The notes: generated by a model not told the origin, from the letters alone. DNA of 53,291 nt from Campylobacter sp. MIT 12-8780 (GCF_006864535.1 NZ_QHLL01000012.1:1-53291); one strand, 5' to 3'. Numbered from the stretch's first letter, positions 33,927 to 40,736 are shown. Numbers and translations: made by a program.

Positions 33927-34439
33927 TTAGGCACCTTGTTTAAATTCGTCTTTATTGTAGTGGTATCTTAAATATTCTTCATAATAAGACCGAGCAACTA
34001 CCTCATAGGTTCTTCTAACAAGTCTTGCTATATCAAGCAATAATTTTGCAAATCGTGGATTTTCAATCTTTCTTGTTTTGTAAAGTTTTTTACTTTCATT
34101 AGAAAGTAAAAAAACTTCATTGTCATAAGAATAATATTCTACCCTAATTGCAATATTTACAGCCATATCAAAGCTAATATGCTTTTCAAGATAAGTTCTC
34201 AAAAAGCTATTTTTCCTTAAAAAATAACAATGTTTGTTGAGAAGATTGTTGAAATTATCGATCAAATCATTATCTGAAGTGTCAATATTTCTTTCTTTGA
34301 TGAGTTTAGGATAAGTGTTGAGACTTGGAAAAAAGTCCAAATCATCATCTCTAATAAAACCAAAAGCTAAAGCCTCTAATTCACTACGAAAATAGCGATT
34401 ATCCCTTATATCATCAAAAATAAATTCTTTAAGTGTCAT
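33927..34439 (-). CDS. Unknown protein
   Basis: 170 aa from the ATG at 34439 (AAAAGGAGTAATTTTT). Begins MTLKEFIFDDIRDNRYF; rich in Arg, Tyr and Asp, helical, with RLVRRTYEVVARSYYEEYLR near the C-terminus. No family recognised. Confidence 0.6.
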   Translation of the reverse strand: MTLKEFIFDDIRDNRYFRSELEALAFGFIRDDDLDFFPSLNTYPKLIKERNIDTSDNDLIDNFNNLLNKHCYFLRKNSFLRTYLEKHISFDMAVNIAIRVEYYSYDNEVFLLSNESKKLYKTRKIENPRFAKLLLDIARLVRRTYEVVARSYYEEYLRYHYNKDEFKQGA

Positions 34440-34471
34440 AAAAATTACTCCTTTTAAAAATAAACTTAAAG

Positions 34472-34909
34472 TCAATCTTTAAGCTTATTTAACTCATCTT
34501 CAAGTAAAACGAAGTGATTTACAGACTCATACTTAACCCACCATTGGTTTTGGTAGAATATATATACATACTCTATCATCACATCATTCAACTTTTTCAA
34601 GTCTTCAAGAGGATTAGTTTTTGAAACTTCATATTCATTAATTTCTAGCTCTTCTCCTCTATCTCTATGATAAGCTACTGTAACACCAGATTCTCTTTTG
34701 TCGAAGCTATGTTCTATACCATCACCTGGATAAAGATTCTCATTCAAAGAAGACAAATCACCTAAAGCAACAATTTCTTTCGCTTTTTCTAGGCTATTAA
34801 AATGTTTGAAAAGAAGCTTTCCAATCCAATCTAAATAACCATCGTAATGACAATATACAACCTTAGCTTTACCATCTTCTATATAACCTATATTTGATCT
34901 TGTTGACAT
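34472..34909 (-). CDS. Unknown protein, phage/plasmid hypothetical type
   Basis: 145 aa from the ATG at 34909 (AAAGGATTTTTG). Begins MSTRSNIGYIEDGKAKVVYC, then HYDGYLDWIGKLLFKHF; this start is characteristic of widespread phage and plasmid hypothetical proteins of unknown role. The last 12 residues and the downstream DNA recur as a remnant at 37040-37102. Confidence 0.7.
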   Translation of the reverse strand: MSTRSNIGYIEDGKAKVVYCHYDGYLDWIGKLLFKHFNSLEKAKEIVALGDLSSLNENLYPGDGIEHSFDKRESGVTVAYHRDRGEELEINEYEVSKTNPLEDLKKLNDVMIEYVYIFYQNQWWVKYESVNHFVLLEDELNKLKD

Positions 34910-34951
34910 CAAAAATCCTTTGAAATAAAAAATAAAAAAGAGGATAAAATA

Positions 34952-34983
34952 CCCATAATGGGGCACAATATCCCCAACTTGGG
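34952..34983 (-). promoter_or_regulatory. Nested hairpin leader element E
   Basis: Minus strand: outer CCCA / TGGG, inner TGGGG / CCCCA, loop 8 nt, followed by T-rich sequence and the ribosome site of the gene starting at 34909. Confidence 0.6.
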
Positions 34984-35000
34984 CTGAGATTTAAAAGAGT

Positions 35001-35138
35001 TTAAGCATAAATTTTATTTTTGTGCTTAATTTTACGACTAAACTTACTTTTATCTTTACTTACCCTTGTATGCAAGGATATTTCACGCTTAAAAGCAAGC
35101 TCAATATTGTTATCTCTTTGGGTAAATCTTGTTTTCAT
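35001..35138 (-). CDS. Small basic protein
   Basis: 45 aa, with ACAAAAGGAGACAAA-type ribosome site. Begins MKTRFTQRDNNIELAFKREI and ends in a Lys/Arg-rich tail (KSKFSRKIKHKNKIYA). Strongly basic, maybe DNA or RNA binding. Confidence 0.5.
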   Translation of the reverse strand: MKTRFTQRDNNIELAFKREISLHTRVSKDKSKFSRKIKHKNKIYA

Positions 35139-35149
35139 TTTGTCTCCTT

Positions 35150-35329
35150 TTAATTTTCCATATTCCAAAGTTCTGCACGCTCTATTACTTCATCAGCTGA
35201 AATTTCTATGGATATATCTTCCATATCAAAGCTAACTATAACTTTGCCATCATTTTCATAAGCGTAGATTCCTTTGCCTTTAAAATAGGCTATGCAGTCT
35301 TTGATTTCTTGTTGTGTTGGTGTTCTCAT
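35150..35329 (-). CDS. Small acidic protein
   Basis: 59 aa. TAAAGGAGTAAAAA precedes the ATG. Begins MRTPTQQEIKDCIAYFKGKG, then YENDGKVIVSFDMEDISIEI and an acidic end. Stop 11 bp before the next ATG. Unrecognised. Confidence 0.55.
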   Translation of the reverse strand: MRTPTQQEIKDCIAYFKGKGIYAYENDGKVIVSFDMEDISIEISADEVIERAELWNMEN

Positions 35330-35384
35330 TTTTTACTCCTTTAGTAAAATCAAAATGATAAAAAGTAAAGGAGATAATAAAGTT

Positions 35385-35418
35385 CCTAGCAAGGAGCTTT
35401 AAATATCTCCCAACTAGG
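35385..35418 (-). promoter_or_regulatory. Nested hairpin leader element F
   Basis: Minus strand: outer CCTAG / CTAGG, inner GGAG / CTCC, loop about 10 nt. Lies ahead of the gene starting at 35329. Confidence 0.55.
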
Positions 35419-35446
35419 GCTTAAAACAAAATAACTCAATCTTCTC

Positions 35447-35674
35447 TTAACTCCTCCCAATAAAATTGCTATTTTTAAGTATAGGCTTTGCTAAAGAAAG
35501 CTCTAAATTCACAATCAATGGGTGGGTGTTAAAATAACTAAGTAATCTGTCTGTAAATTCCACAATCTTTTCATCAGTATCAATATACTCAATAAAAAGC
35601 TCCGCTATTTCTTTTGGAGAAATATCCTCAATCATAGGTGGAAATGTGGTATTTGGTGTGTAAGAAATAGTCAT
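35447..35674 (-). CDS. Unknown small protein
   Basis: 75 aa, acidic. MIEDISPKEIAELFIEYIDTD near the N-terminus, then a helical FTDRLLSYFNTHPLIVNLEL segment. Stop is 28 bp before hairpin F. AAGGAGATAAA before the ATG. Confidence 0.55.
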   Translation of the reverse strand: MTISYTPNTTFPPMIEDISPKEIAELFIEYIDTDEKIVEFTDRLLSYFNTHPLIVNLELSLAKPILKNSNFIGRS

Positions 35675-35683
35675 TTTATCTCC

Positions 35684-36649
35684 TTACTTAATGCTTAGAT
35701 AACCCTTGCGGTTTGTTGTTTTTTGATACTTTGCATAAAGACTTTCATAAAGCTCAGGTTCGCTGTCTTTTAAAGCCTTTGTATCAAAACTCACGCTAGT
35801 GCTATCCTTAGTGAGTGAAATAAAATTTTCATCAACTTTAACCTTGCTTAATTCTAAAGACCTCATTAGCTCTTCAAATTCGGCTTTTGCTTCTTCTAAA
35901 GCTTTTTCTACTTCTTTTTTCTTAGCGTGAAGCTCAGTGAGTTTTCTGCCAAGTGTCAAAGTATCATCACTAAGAGTTTGCACTCCTTTAGTGAGTAGAG
36001 GACAACTTGCTTTATGAGGGCAAGTTGAGCAATACAGCTGTTCTTTAGGTTCAGGTTCTACTTTTGTTTGCAAAGCTTGAATTAATTTTTTAGCATTGCT
36101 AAGTGCAAGTTCAGCTAGAGTAGCGTTATAAGGCACATCAAAAACCTTATGCCAACCCGTGTTAATATTTAATGCAATAACAAAGGCTCTTAAAGGCTTA
36201 TTTGTGCTTTGTTTTAAAAGATGAAGCTGATATTGCACCTGAAATACCCAAGATGGATAAGGGGCGTCAACTTCACTTTGCACGCTTTTAGCCTCAACTA
36301 TTACCAATTCTTTTGGAGCTTTAAGCAAAAAATCAATATGAGATTTTAGCTCAAAGCCCTCAAATTCGCTTTTGCACTCAACTTGTTTATCATAATTTAA
36401 TCCATCAAGCATAGCAGCAACTATATTTTCAGAAATATGTCCACGCTGAAACCTGATTAGTGTTGCTAAATCATAATTTGTTTCTGAAATTTTATCTAAA
36501 TAGGCTTTGCGTAAGCAACCACCAATGTCAGATGAACCAACATAAGTGCTTCTATCGCCTAAACTATCTTCACTTGCTTTTTTAAGTGCTTTAGGTAAAT
36601 TCATAGCAATAAATGCTTCAAATTTATTTACTGAAGTTTGATTTGACAT
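35684..36649 (-). CDS. RecB/Cas4-like PD-(D/E)XK exonuclease with predicted Fe-S cluster
   Basis: 321 aa from the ATG at 36649 (AAAGGAAAATTT). Nuclease core: SSDIGGCLRKAYLDKI (first Cys), ELKSHIDFLL (catalytic Asp), ELVIVEAKSVQSE (E-x-K), FQVQYQLHLLKQ (motif Q-x-x-x-Y region). Then three more cysteines in YCSTCPHKASCPLL, the AddB/Cas4 iron-sulfur arrangement. A C-terminal coiled coil (ELHAKKKEVEKALEEAKAEF) follows. Probably the 5'-3' exonuclease partner of Bet, as in lambda Red or RecET. Cas4 proper is unlikely: no cas genes or CRISPR. Confidence 0.85.
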   Translation of the reverse strand: MSNQTSVNKFEAFIAMNLPKALKKASEDSLGDRSTYVGSSDIGGCLRKAYLDKISETNYDLATLIRFQRGHISENIVAAMLDGLNYDKQVECKSEFEGFELKSHIDFLLKAPKELVIVEAKSVQSEVDAPYPSWVFQVQYQLHLLKQSTNKPLRAFVIALNINTGWHKVFDVPYNATLAELALSNAKKLIQALQTKVEPEPKEQLYCSTCPHKASCPLLTKGVQTLSDDTLTLGRKLTELHAKKKEVEKALEEAKAEFEELMRSLELSKVKVDENFISLTKDSTSVSFDTKALKDSEPELYESLYAKYQKTTNRKGYLSIK

Positions 36650-36654
36650 AAATT

Positions 36655-36755
36655 TTCCTTTCAAAAGAACGAGCCTGTCAAAGCTCAAAATGATGAAAGG
36701 ATAAAAGTGTAGTATCCCTATTAAGGATAAAACTTTTATCCTCAACGAGGGTGGA
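36655..36755 (-). repeat. Leader repeat copy 2 (ahead of the exonuclease), includes nested hairpin G
   Basis: Nearly identical to 33478-33580. Hairpin 36716-36751; one base differs from copy 1 but leaves a G-U pair in the inner stem, so the fold is kept. Confidence 0.8.
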
Positions 36756-36836
36756 ATTTGATTAAGAAATAGTGTTTACCGATCAACTATTTGCAGCAAT
36801 TTATTCTTTGATTTCCTTTGAAGCATTTGCCCTAGC

Positions 36837-37016
36837 CTAGTTGATAATATCTTCGACTATATTAAATGCTTCTTCGTTGCTAATAGGAGTTGATTTATTA
36901 CTGAATACTACTTTCTCTAAAAAAACTATATATTCAGTTTCTCCTTTAGTTCTTTGTGCTTCAACATTGCCATCATCAGCTTCGCAAAGTGAAGCTTTGA
37001 GTATGTTTATTTGCAT
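36837..37016 (-). CDS. Small unknown protein
   Basis: 59 aa. AAGGAGAAAAT before the ATG. Begins MQINILKASLCEADDGNVEA; looks like a small alpha/beta protein with an acidic helix at the C-terminus (NEEAFNIVEDIIN). Part of the array between the exonuclease and the coiled-coil gene. The 80 bp between its stop and leader copy 2 hold nothing clear. Confidence 0.5.
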   Translation of the reverse strand: MQINILKASLCEADDGNVEAQRTKGETEYIVFLEKVVFSNKSTPISNEEAFNIVEDIIN

Positions 37017-37039
37017 ATTTTCTCCTTGTATTATAGATA

Positions 37040-37102
37040 AAAATTAAAAATAAACTCAAAGTTAATCTTTAAGCTTATTTAACTCATCTTCAAGCAAAAC
37101 AA
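37040..37102 (-). pseudogene. Remnant of the 3' end of the gene at 34472-34909
   Basis: On the minus strand this stretch encodes VLLEDELNKLKD-stop, as at the end of the 145-aa gene, and continues with the same trailing sequence. Only about 60 bp remain, fused directly to leader copy 3. Confidence 0.7.
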
Positions 37103-37158
37103 GGATAAAAGTGTAGTATCCCTATTGAGGATAAAACTTTTATCCTCAACGAGGGTGG
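37103..37158 (-). repeat. Leader repeat copy 3 (truncated), includes nested hairpin H
   Basis: Same hairpin as copies 1 and 2 (37120-37155), but the downstream half of the leader is missing; it is joined to the gene remnant instead. It follows the coiled-coil gene. Confidence 0.75.
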
Positions 37159-37178
37159 AGTGTGATTTAATGAGTAAG

Positions 37179-37718
37179 TTAAGCGATATTGCTTAAAGCA
37201 AATGAAAGCATTGCCCAAACTGCACCGACTATAGTTACAACAGTAGCAACAGCAGTGCCTATAAGCCAAAAAATACCTTGATACTTAAGCTTATTGATGT
37301 CTTCTTTAAGCTCAGTCCTTACTTCAGCAATTTCAGCTTTAAGTTCAGCTTTTACTTCAGCAATTTCAGTCCTTACTTCAGCAATTTCAGTCCTTACTTC
37401 AGCAATTTCAGCTTTAAGTTCAGCTTTTACTTCAGCAATTTCAGTCCTTACTTCAGCAATTTCAGCTTTTAACTCATTTTTAGTAGCTAAAATCTCAGTC
37501 CTTAAAGCTCTAATCTCAGCTTTAAACTCATCTTTTGTTACGAGATTCCAAAGCTCTTTGCGAATTTCATCTATAGCAATATTTTTTATATTTTCAGAAC
37601 TAAGAACATTTTGCCTGCTTATCTCATTGAGCATTTTAATGGCTGATTCTTCAGTTTGTTCTTTAATAAAAATTGCTACAAGAGCTTTGGCACCATCACT
37701 TAAATAATCTTTTTGCAT
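37179..37718 (-). CDS. Coiled-coil membrane-anchored protein with internal repeats
   Basis: 179 aa from the ATG at 37718 (AAGGAAACACT). Soluble N-terminal part (about 60 aa), a long coiled coil made of near-perfect heptads of the EIAEVRT and ELKAEIAEVKA type (residues about 75-140), then a hydrophobic C-terminal helix (WLIGTAVATVVTIVGAVWAM). Resembles DUF1640-type coiled-coil proteins. The repeats are also repeats at the DNA level (21 and 33 bp), so length variation by slippage is likely. Confidence 0.75.
   Translation of the reverse strand: MQKDYLSDGAKALVAIFIKEQTEESAIKMLNEISRQNVLSSENIKNIAIDEIRKELWNLVTKDEFKAEIRALRTEILATKNELKAEIAEVRTEIAEVKAELKAEIAEVRTEIAEVRTEIAEVKAELKAEIAEVRTELKEDINKLKYQGIFWLIGTAVATVVTIVGAVWAMLSFALSNIA
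37294..37490 (-). repeat. Heptad-encoding minisatellite
   Basis: Repeating 21-bp units (TTCAGCAATTTCAGTCCTTAC on the plus strand in shortened form TTCAGCAATTTCAGTCC) alternate with GCTTTAAGTTCAGCTTT-type units. Units keep the reading frame (7 or 11 codons). Confidence 0.75.
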
Positions 37719-37821
37719 AGTGTTTCCTTGCATATTCTTTCCTTGTATTGTAGCATAAAAATGCGAAAGTTAAAAATTTGAAGTTGAATTTTACTCTTTG
37801 ATGTGGAGTAGAAAAAAAGAC

Positions 37822-37840
37822 TAGCTCCAAAAAGGAGCTA
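37822..37840 (-). terminator. Hairpin between ssb and the coiled-coil gene
   Basis: Stem TAGCTCC / GGAGCTA with an A5/T5 loop, followed on the minus strand by GTCTTTTTTTC. Acts like an intrinsic terminator. Confidence 0.6.
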
Positions 37841-37856
37841 AAGTTTGGGCAACAAC

Positions 37857-38336
37857 CTAAAAAGGAAGTTCCTCTCCCTCTCGTTGAAGATTATCAGGAT
37901 CTATATCGTTAAATTCAATATTAGAAGTAACAGGAGCAGGAGCTTGTTTTACACCTTGATGATTAGCATTTGGCTGAGTAGCTTGATTAGAAGCATTACT
38001 ATTGCTTTGTGGCTTTACATCAAGGAATTGAATTTTCTCAACAACTATCTGATAAGAAGTTTGACTATTGCCATTTTTATCAGTATAGTTATTTTGAGAT
38101 AAGCGACCTGTCATAAATACTTTAGAACCTTTTTTAAGGTATTGATTGCATATTTCAGCAATTTTACCACTAGCAATGAAATTCAAGAATGTTGTTTCTT
38201 GTCTTTCTTCGCCATCTTTGGTTTTATATTTACGATTGGAAGCAACTGAACCTTTTGCAAAAGCATTTCCTGATTGAGTATAACTCAACTCTATATCTTT
38301 TGTAAGATTACCTAAAACTTGGATTTGATTGAACAT
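37857..38336 (-). CDS. ssb: Single-stranded DNA-binding protein
   Basis: 159 aa. OB fold: MFNQIQVLGNLTKDIELSYT, then GNAFAKGSVASNRKYK and FLNFIASGKIAEICNQYLKK, GSKVFMTGRLSQNNYTDKNG. A Gln/Asn-rich linker (about residues 112-140) and the acidic tip EELPF complete a normal Ssb. Element-borne paralog of the chromosomal Ssb; works with the exonuclease and Bet. AAAGGAGAACATCACA precedes the ATG. Confidence 0.92.
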   Translation of the reverse strand: MFNQIQVLGNLTKDIELSYTQSGNAFAKGSVASNRKYKTKDGEERQETTFLNFIASGKIAEICNQYLKKGSKVFMTGRLSQNNYTDKNGNSQTSYQIVVEKIQFLDVKPQSNSNASNQATQPNANHQGVKQAPAPVTSNIEFNDIDPDNLQREGEELPF

Positions 38337-38360
38337 TGTGATGTTCTCCTTTCAAAAAAA

Positions 38361-38469
38361 TTTAAGACTTTTGTCTTAAACAAACAAAAGAGAACATACC
38401 TAACCCTATAAGGGATATGCTCTTATTTTGCTTGTTTAAAACAAAACAAAGCAATCCCAAAAGGGATTG
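38361..38469 (-). promoter_or_regulatory. Group of three hairpins ahead of ssb
   Basis: TTTAAGAC-TTTT-GTCTTAAA (38361-38380); GAACATA...CCCT-ATA-AGGG...TATGCTC (38391-38422); and CAATCCC-AAAA-GGGATTG (38452-38469). The middle one has the same nested shape as the other leader elements. Confidence 0.55.
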
Positions 38470-38530
38470 TGAAAAAGTGTTTGAAAGTAAAAAGGGAGAG
38501 AATGGCTTAACTAAAAGCCATTAATGAGAG

Positions 38531-38644
38531 TTAAGCTTTATTTTTCTTTTCTGTTTTTTTAAGCTTAAGATATTGATAAGCTACATAAGCAATAGTAAAA
38601 AGACTAAAGCCTATGCAAACAAGGGTAAAACCATCTCCTGTCAT
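38531..38644 (-). CDS. Small single-helix membrane protein
   Basis: 37 aa. Begins MTGDGFTLVCIGFSLFTIAY, one transmembrane helix, then a Lys-rich tail. AAAGGAGAAATA precedes the ATG. Start overlaps the stop of the gene upstream (TAATG), so they are coupled. Holin-like size, function unknown. Confidence 0.55.
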   Translation of the reverse strand: MTGDGFTLVCIGFSLFTIAYVAYQYLKLKKTEKKNKA

Positions 38645-38799
38645 TATTTCTCCTTTTTTCCAAAAATGATACAAGCACCCATTGCAATGGTGCTAACCAC
38701 AGCTAACATAACATTAAGAAAGGTAAAATTTCCATTCATAAGCCCATAAGTGCTATTAACGAAAAAACCTAAATTAATGTTTTTAAACAATTCTAGCAT
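38644..38799 (-). CDS. Small membrane protein
   Basis: 51 aa. Begins MLELFKNINLGFFVNSTYGL and has one clear transmembrane helix (FLNVMLAVVSTIAMGACIIF) with a KKEK tail. AAGGAGACATA precedes the ATG. Pair with the 37-aa protein. Confidence 0.55.
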   Translation of the reverse strand: MLELFKNINLGFFVNSTYGLMNGNFTFLNVMLAVVSTIAMGACIIFGKKEK

Positions 38800-38876
38800 T
38801 ATGTCTCCTTGAGTATAACATAAAAATGTAAGAAAAGTCTATAAAATAGACTTTTTAGTGTAAAAGTCTAAAAAGA

Positions 38877-39224
38877 CTAAAAGTTTGGCAATCTCGTATG
38901 TTGTGCCTTAGTAACATAGCGATATTTTTCTTGATTGAACTCACGCCAATAAGGAAGTAAAGCAAGTATTCCCAATTCGCATTGTCTGTCAAAGAAAAAA
39001 TAAGCCTTGCTATATGGTTTGCTTTGAAGTCGTCTACTCGCAAAGAAATCGAGCTTTCCCTCAAGAACAAGCATTTTTTTGTAGCGTCTTTGCTTTAAAT
39101 AGCTTTCAATCTCAGATTGAATAGCGGCAGCAAGAACGGCACAAAGAATAGTAGAAACAAGCACAACAGACATTACGACAATAACTAAAAGTGCAAAATC
39201 ATTCATTAGTATAAAATCAAACAT
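38877..39224 (-). CDS. Membrane-anchored unknown protein
   Basis: 115 aa. An N-terminal transmembrane helix (FALLVIVVMSVVLVSTILCAV), then a basic, aromatic cytoplasmic part (ESYLKQRRYKKMLVLEGKLD, YSKAYFFFDRQCELG). TAGGAGGAAACA is a very strong ribosome site. First gene after the group I intron, so its mRNA leader would be the 3' exon. Confidence 0.6.
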   Translation of the reverse strand: MFDFILMNDFALLVIVVMSVVLVSTILCAVLAAAIQSEIESYLKQRRYKKMLVLEGKLDFFASRRLQSKPYSKAYFFFDRQCELGILALLPYWREFNQEKYRYVTKAQHTRLPNF

Positions 39225-39493
39225 TGTTTCCTCCTAAATTTTAGAAACATCAAAGTTGAATGCTCCTAAAAAAAGGAACAAAAAAGCGTGTGGGTATCAG
39301 TAAATAAAAATTTTCTTGATGTTCTATACAAAACGCAACTTTTGTATACGCCTTACTTTCACATAAAACTACACGCTTGAAAGTTTTTGTGTAAAAAGCA
39401 GACAGCTTTATCTCACGATAAAGAACGGACTATATTTTTGCTATTTCTAGCAGAGCCCTCTCTTTGGAATGTCTTGCATATCCAAAATCCCCC

Positions 39494-39988
39494 TTATTTT
39501 TTCTTAGTGGTGGCTTTAATATCCTCTTTAGTCTCTGTTTTAACTTCAGGAGGATTATCTATTTTTTTCTTAGTGGCAATTCTTTCAACAACTGCATTTC
39601 TAAGTATTCTATTGTTGATGTCTCTTGGGCTATCAGCCTTTACAAGCAACTCCATACCAACATCTTGAAGCTTGTTAAGCTTATCTTGAACTTCTCTCAA
39701 TCCTGAGAACCATACTTCCACCTCACTCATTTCAAGCTTATCGCCCCACACACGCCTAATAGCCGAATCTAAAGAATCAATCATTCTCAAATTAAAAAAT
39801 ATTTGAGTTCCAGCCTTTGAATCACTTACAAATACAGCGGCATTAGTATTTTGATCGATGACTCTTTTCTTTCTTTCTGTGTTTCTTTGTATAATTTCAC
39901 TTCTGCTAAGTGTTGTTCTTGCATTTTGAGTATTGGTGCTTTGTGCATTTTTGCCACTACTAGTGGCGGTATTTTGTTTTTCAGCCAT
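39494..39988 (-). CDS. ORF inside the group I intron, unknown function
   Basis: 164 aa, lying between the P3 3' strand and the P7 3' strand, the usual place (P8 region) for intron ORFs. N-terminus Ser/Thr/Asn/Gln-rich and basic, middle FVSDSKAGTQIFFNLRMIDS and VEVWFSGLREVQDKLNKLQD, Lys-rich C-terminus (TKEDIKATTKKK). No LAGLIDADG, GIY-YIG, HNH or His-Cys motif is visible. Could be a maturase-like RNA binder or an unrelated passenger. CGAGGAGATTTCATT precedes the ATG; a terminator-like hairpin stands upstream. Confidence 0.7.
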   Translation of the reverse strand: MAEKQNTATSSGKNAQSTNTQNARTTLSRSEIIQRNTERKKRVIDQNTNAAVFVSDSKAGTQIFFNLRMIDSLDSAIRRVWGDKLEMSEVEVWFSGLREVQDKLNKLQDVGMELLVKADSPRDINNRILRNAVVERIATKKKIDNPPEVKTETKEDIKATTKKK

Positions 39989-40015
39989 AATGAAATCTCC
40001 TCGTAAAATATATGA

Positions 40016-40039
40016 TTAAAAAATAGAGTCTTTACTCTA
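40016..40039 (-). terminator. Terminator-like hairpin within the intron, ahead of the ORF
   Basis: Minus strand: TAGAGT-AAAG-ACTCTA then TTTTTTAA. If efficient it would end most transcripts after the first two thirds of the intron and stop expression of the ORF and the whole downstream array. Confidence 0.6.
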
Positions 40040-40707
40040 CAACTCAATTTAGATAAAAAAAATAAGGGGAAAAAATTAAAAAGATATACTGCTTACATTC
40101 TACTCTACTCATTTGATTTAAGAATCAATTCAAAGGACAAATTTGTGCTTTGTCAGAGTGTAAAATAATTGTAATACAACAATAAGCACACTCCAAGCAA
40201 AGTCTTTTGATAAATTTTTGCCCTGCTTATTATTTACGCAAAGCACAAATTTGTCCTTATCTTTATTTCTTAAACCCACTTTCGATAGTCTCTGAACCTT
40301 TGCCATATATAATATAAATTATACTTAGGCACTTGGCTGCTGATTGCCTCTTGGATTAATGTTTTTACCATACAATAGACATTACCCTATTTGCCTTGAA
40401 ACTCATTTCTGAGATCAAGCGGTAATTAATCCCTTTAAAGTATTCCGTTAAAGGATATAAATATCCCCTAAAAGCTACTTTATTGCGTTATTGAGTAAGC
40501 ACGCAAAACTTATCTTAAAAATCTAACTTTTTAAGAGCTTCCCAGCAATTAAAAGGGTTTTACATCGGCTAAGAATTAACCGATAGTGTCTTAAATAACT
40601 CAACCACGATTTAGACAGTAATGAAACCGCAAGCACGGTTAGGAGCGGGGCGAGGACGCTTTATCCTAACTGCTAAAACCTATTCATAAAATGAATTAAA
40701 TGTCGGT

Positions 40708-40736
40708 ATTATAACGGAGCAAAATTCAAATGTCAA
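40708..40736 (-). promoter_or_regulatory. Consensus sigma70 promoter of the minus-strand array
   Basis: Minus strand: TTGACA (40731-40736), 17-bp spacer, TATAAT (40708-40713). Both hexamers are perfect. Start predicted near 40701; the RNA begins with hairpins (ATTCAT / ATGAAT; GTTAGG / CCTAAC; ACCG / CGGT) and enters the intron after about 85 nt. Confidence 0.85.

Larger units (their letters stand above)
39325..40617 (-). ncRNA. Group I intron (core identified; splice sites not fixed)
   Basis: Minus strand, in order: P1 candidate TGTCTAAAT / ATTTAAGACA (40587-40617); P2 hairpin (40564-40584); P3 5' strand AAACCC (40555-40560); P4 5' strand in AATTGCTGGGAAGC (40537-40550); P5 CTTAAAAA / TTTTTAAG (40514-40535); a folded P5 extension; P4 3' strand in GGCAATCAGCAGCCAAG (40332-40348); P6 TGCC / GGCA (40328-40331, 40301-40304); P7 5' strand GGTTCAGAGACTATCG (40283-40298); P3 3' strand GGGTTT (40272-40277); then the ORF 39494-39988; then GCTA-GAAA-TAGC (39440-39451), P7 3' strand AAAAATATAGTCCG (39426-39439), P9 CTTTATC-GTGA-GATAAAG (39406-39423), and further hairpins at 39355-39384 and 39325-39348. 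TGCTG/CAGCA, AAACCC/GGGTTT and GACTAT/ATAGTC pair correctly. Subgroup IA-like. The exact exon borders are not determined. Confidence 0.85.

Noticed and set aside
35684-36649. Cas4 of a CRISPR adaptation module.
   Set aside because: Neighbours are ssb and bet and there is no cas1/cas2; a recombination exonuclease fits better.
33478-37158. Repeated leader sequences as a CRISPR array.
   Set aside because: Only three copies, about 100 bp long, kilobases apart and each tied to a gene start.
37294-37707. 137-aa plus-strand ORF opposite the coiled-coil gene.
   Set aside because: Low-complexity Ser/Ala/Thr translation produced by the repeats of the real minus-strand gene; no ribosome site.
39426-39451. 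String GCTAGAAATAGC followed by AATATAGTCCGTT on the minus strand looks like a Cas9 tracrRNA/sgRNA scaffold.
   Set aside because: No repeat-spacer array, anti-repeat or cas gene is present, and the string is explained by a GAAA-capped hairpin and the P7 3' strand of the group I intron.
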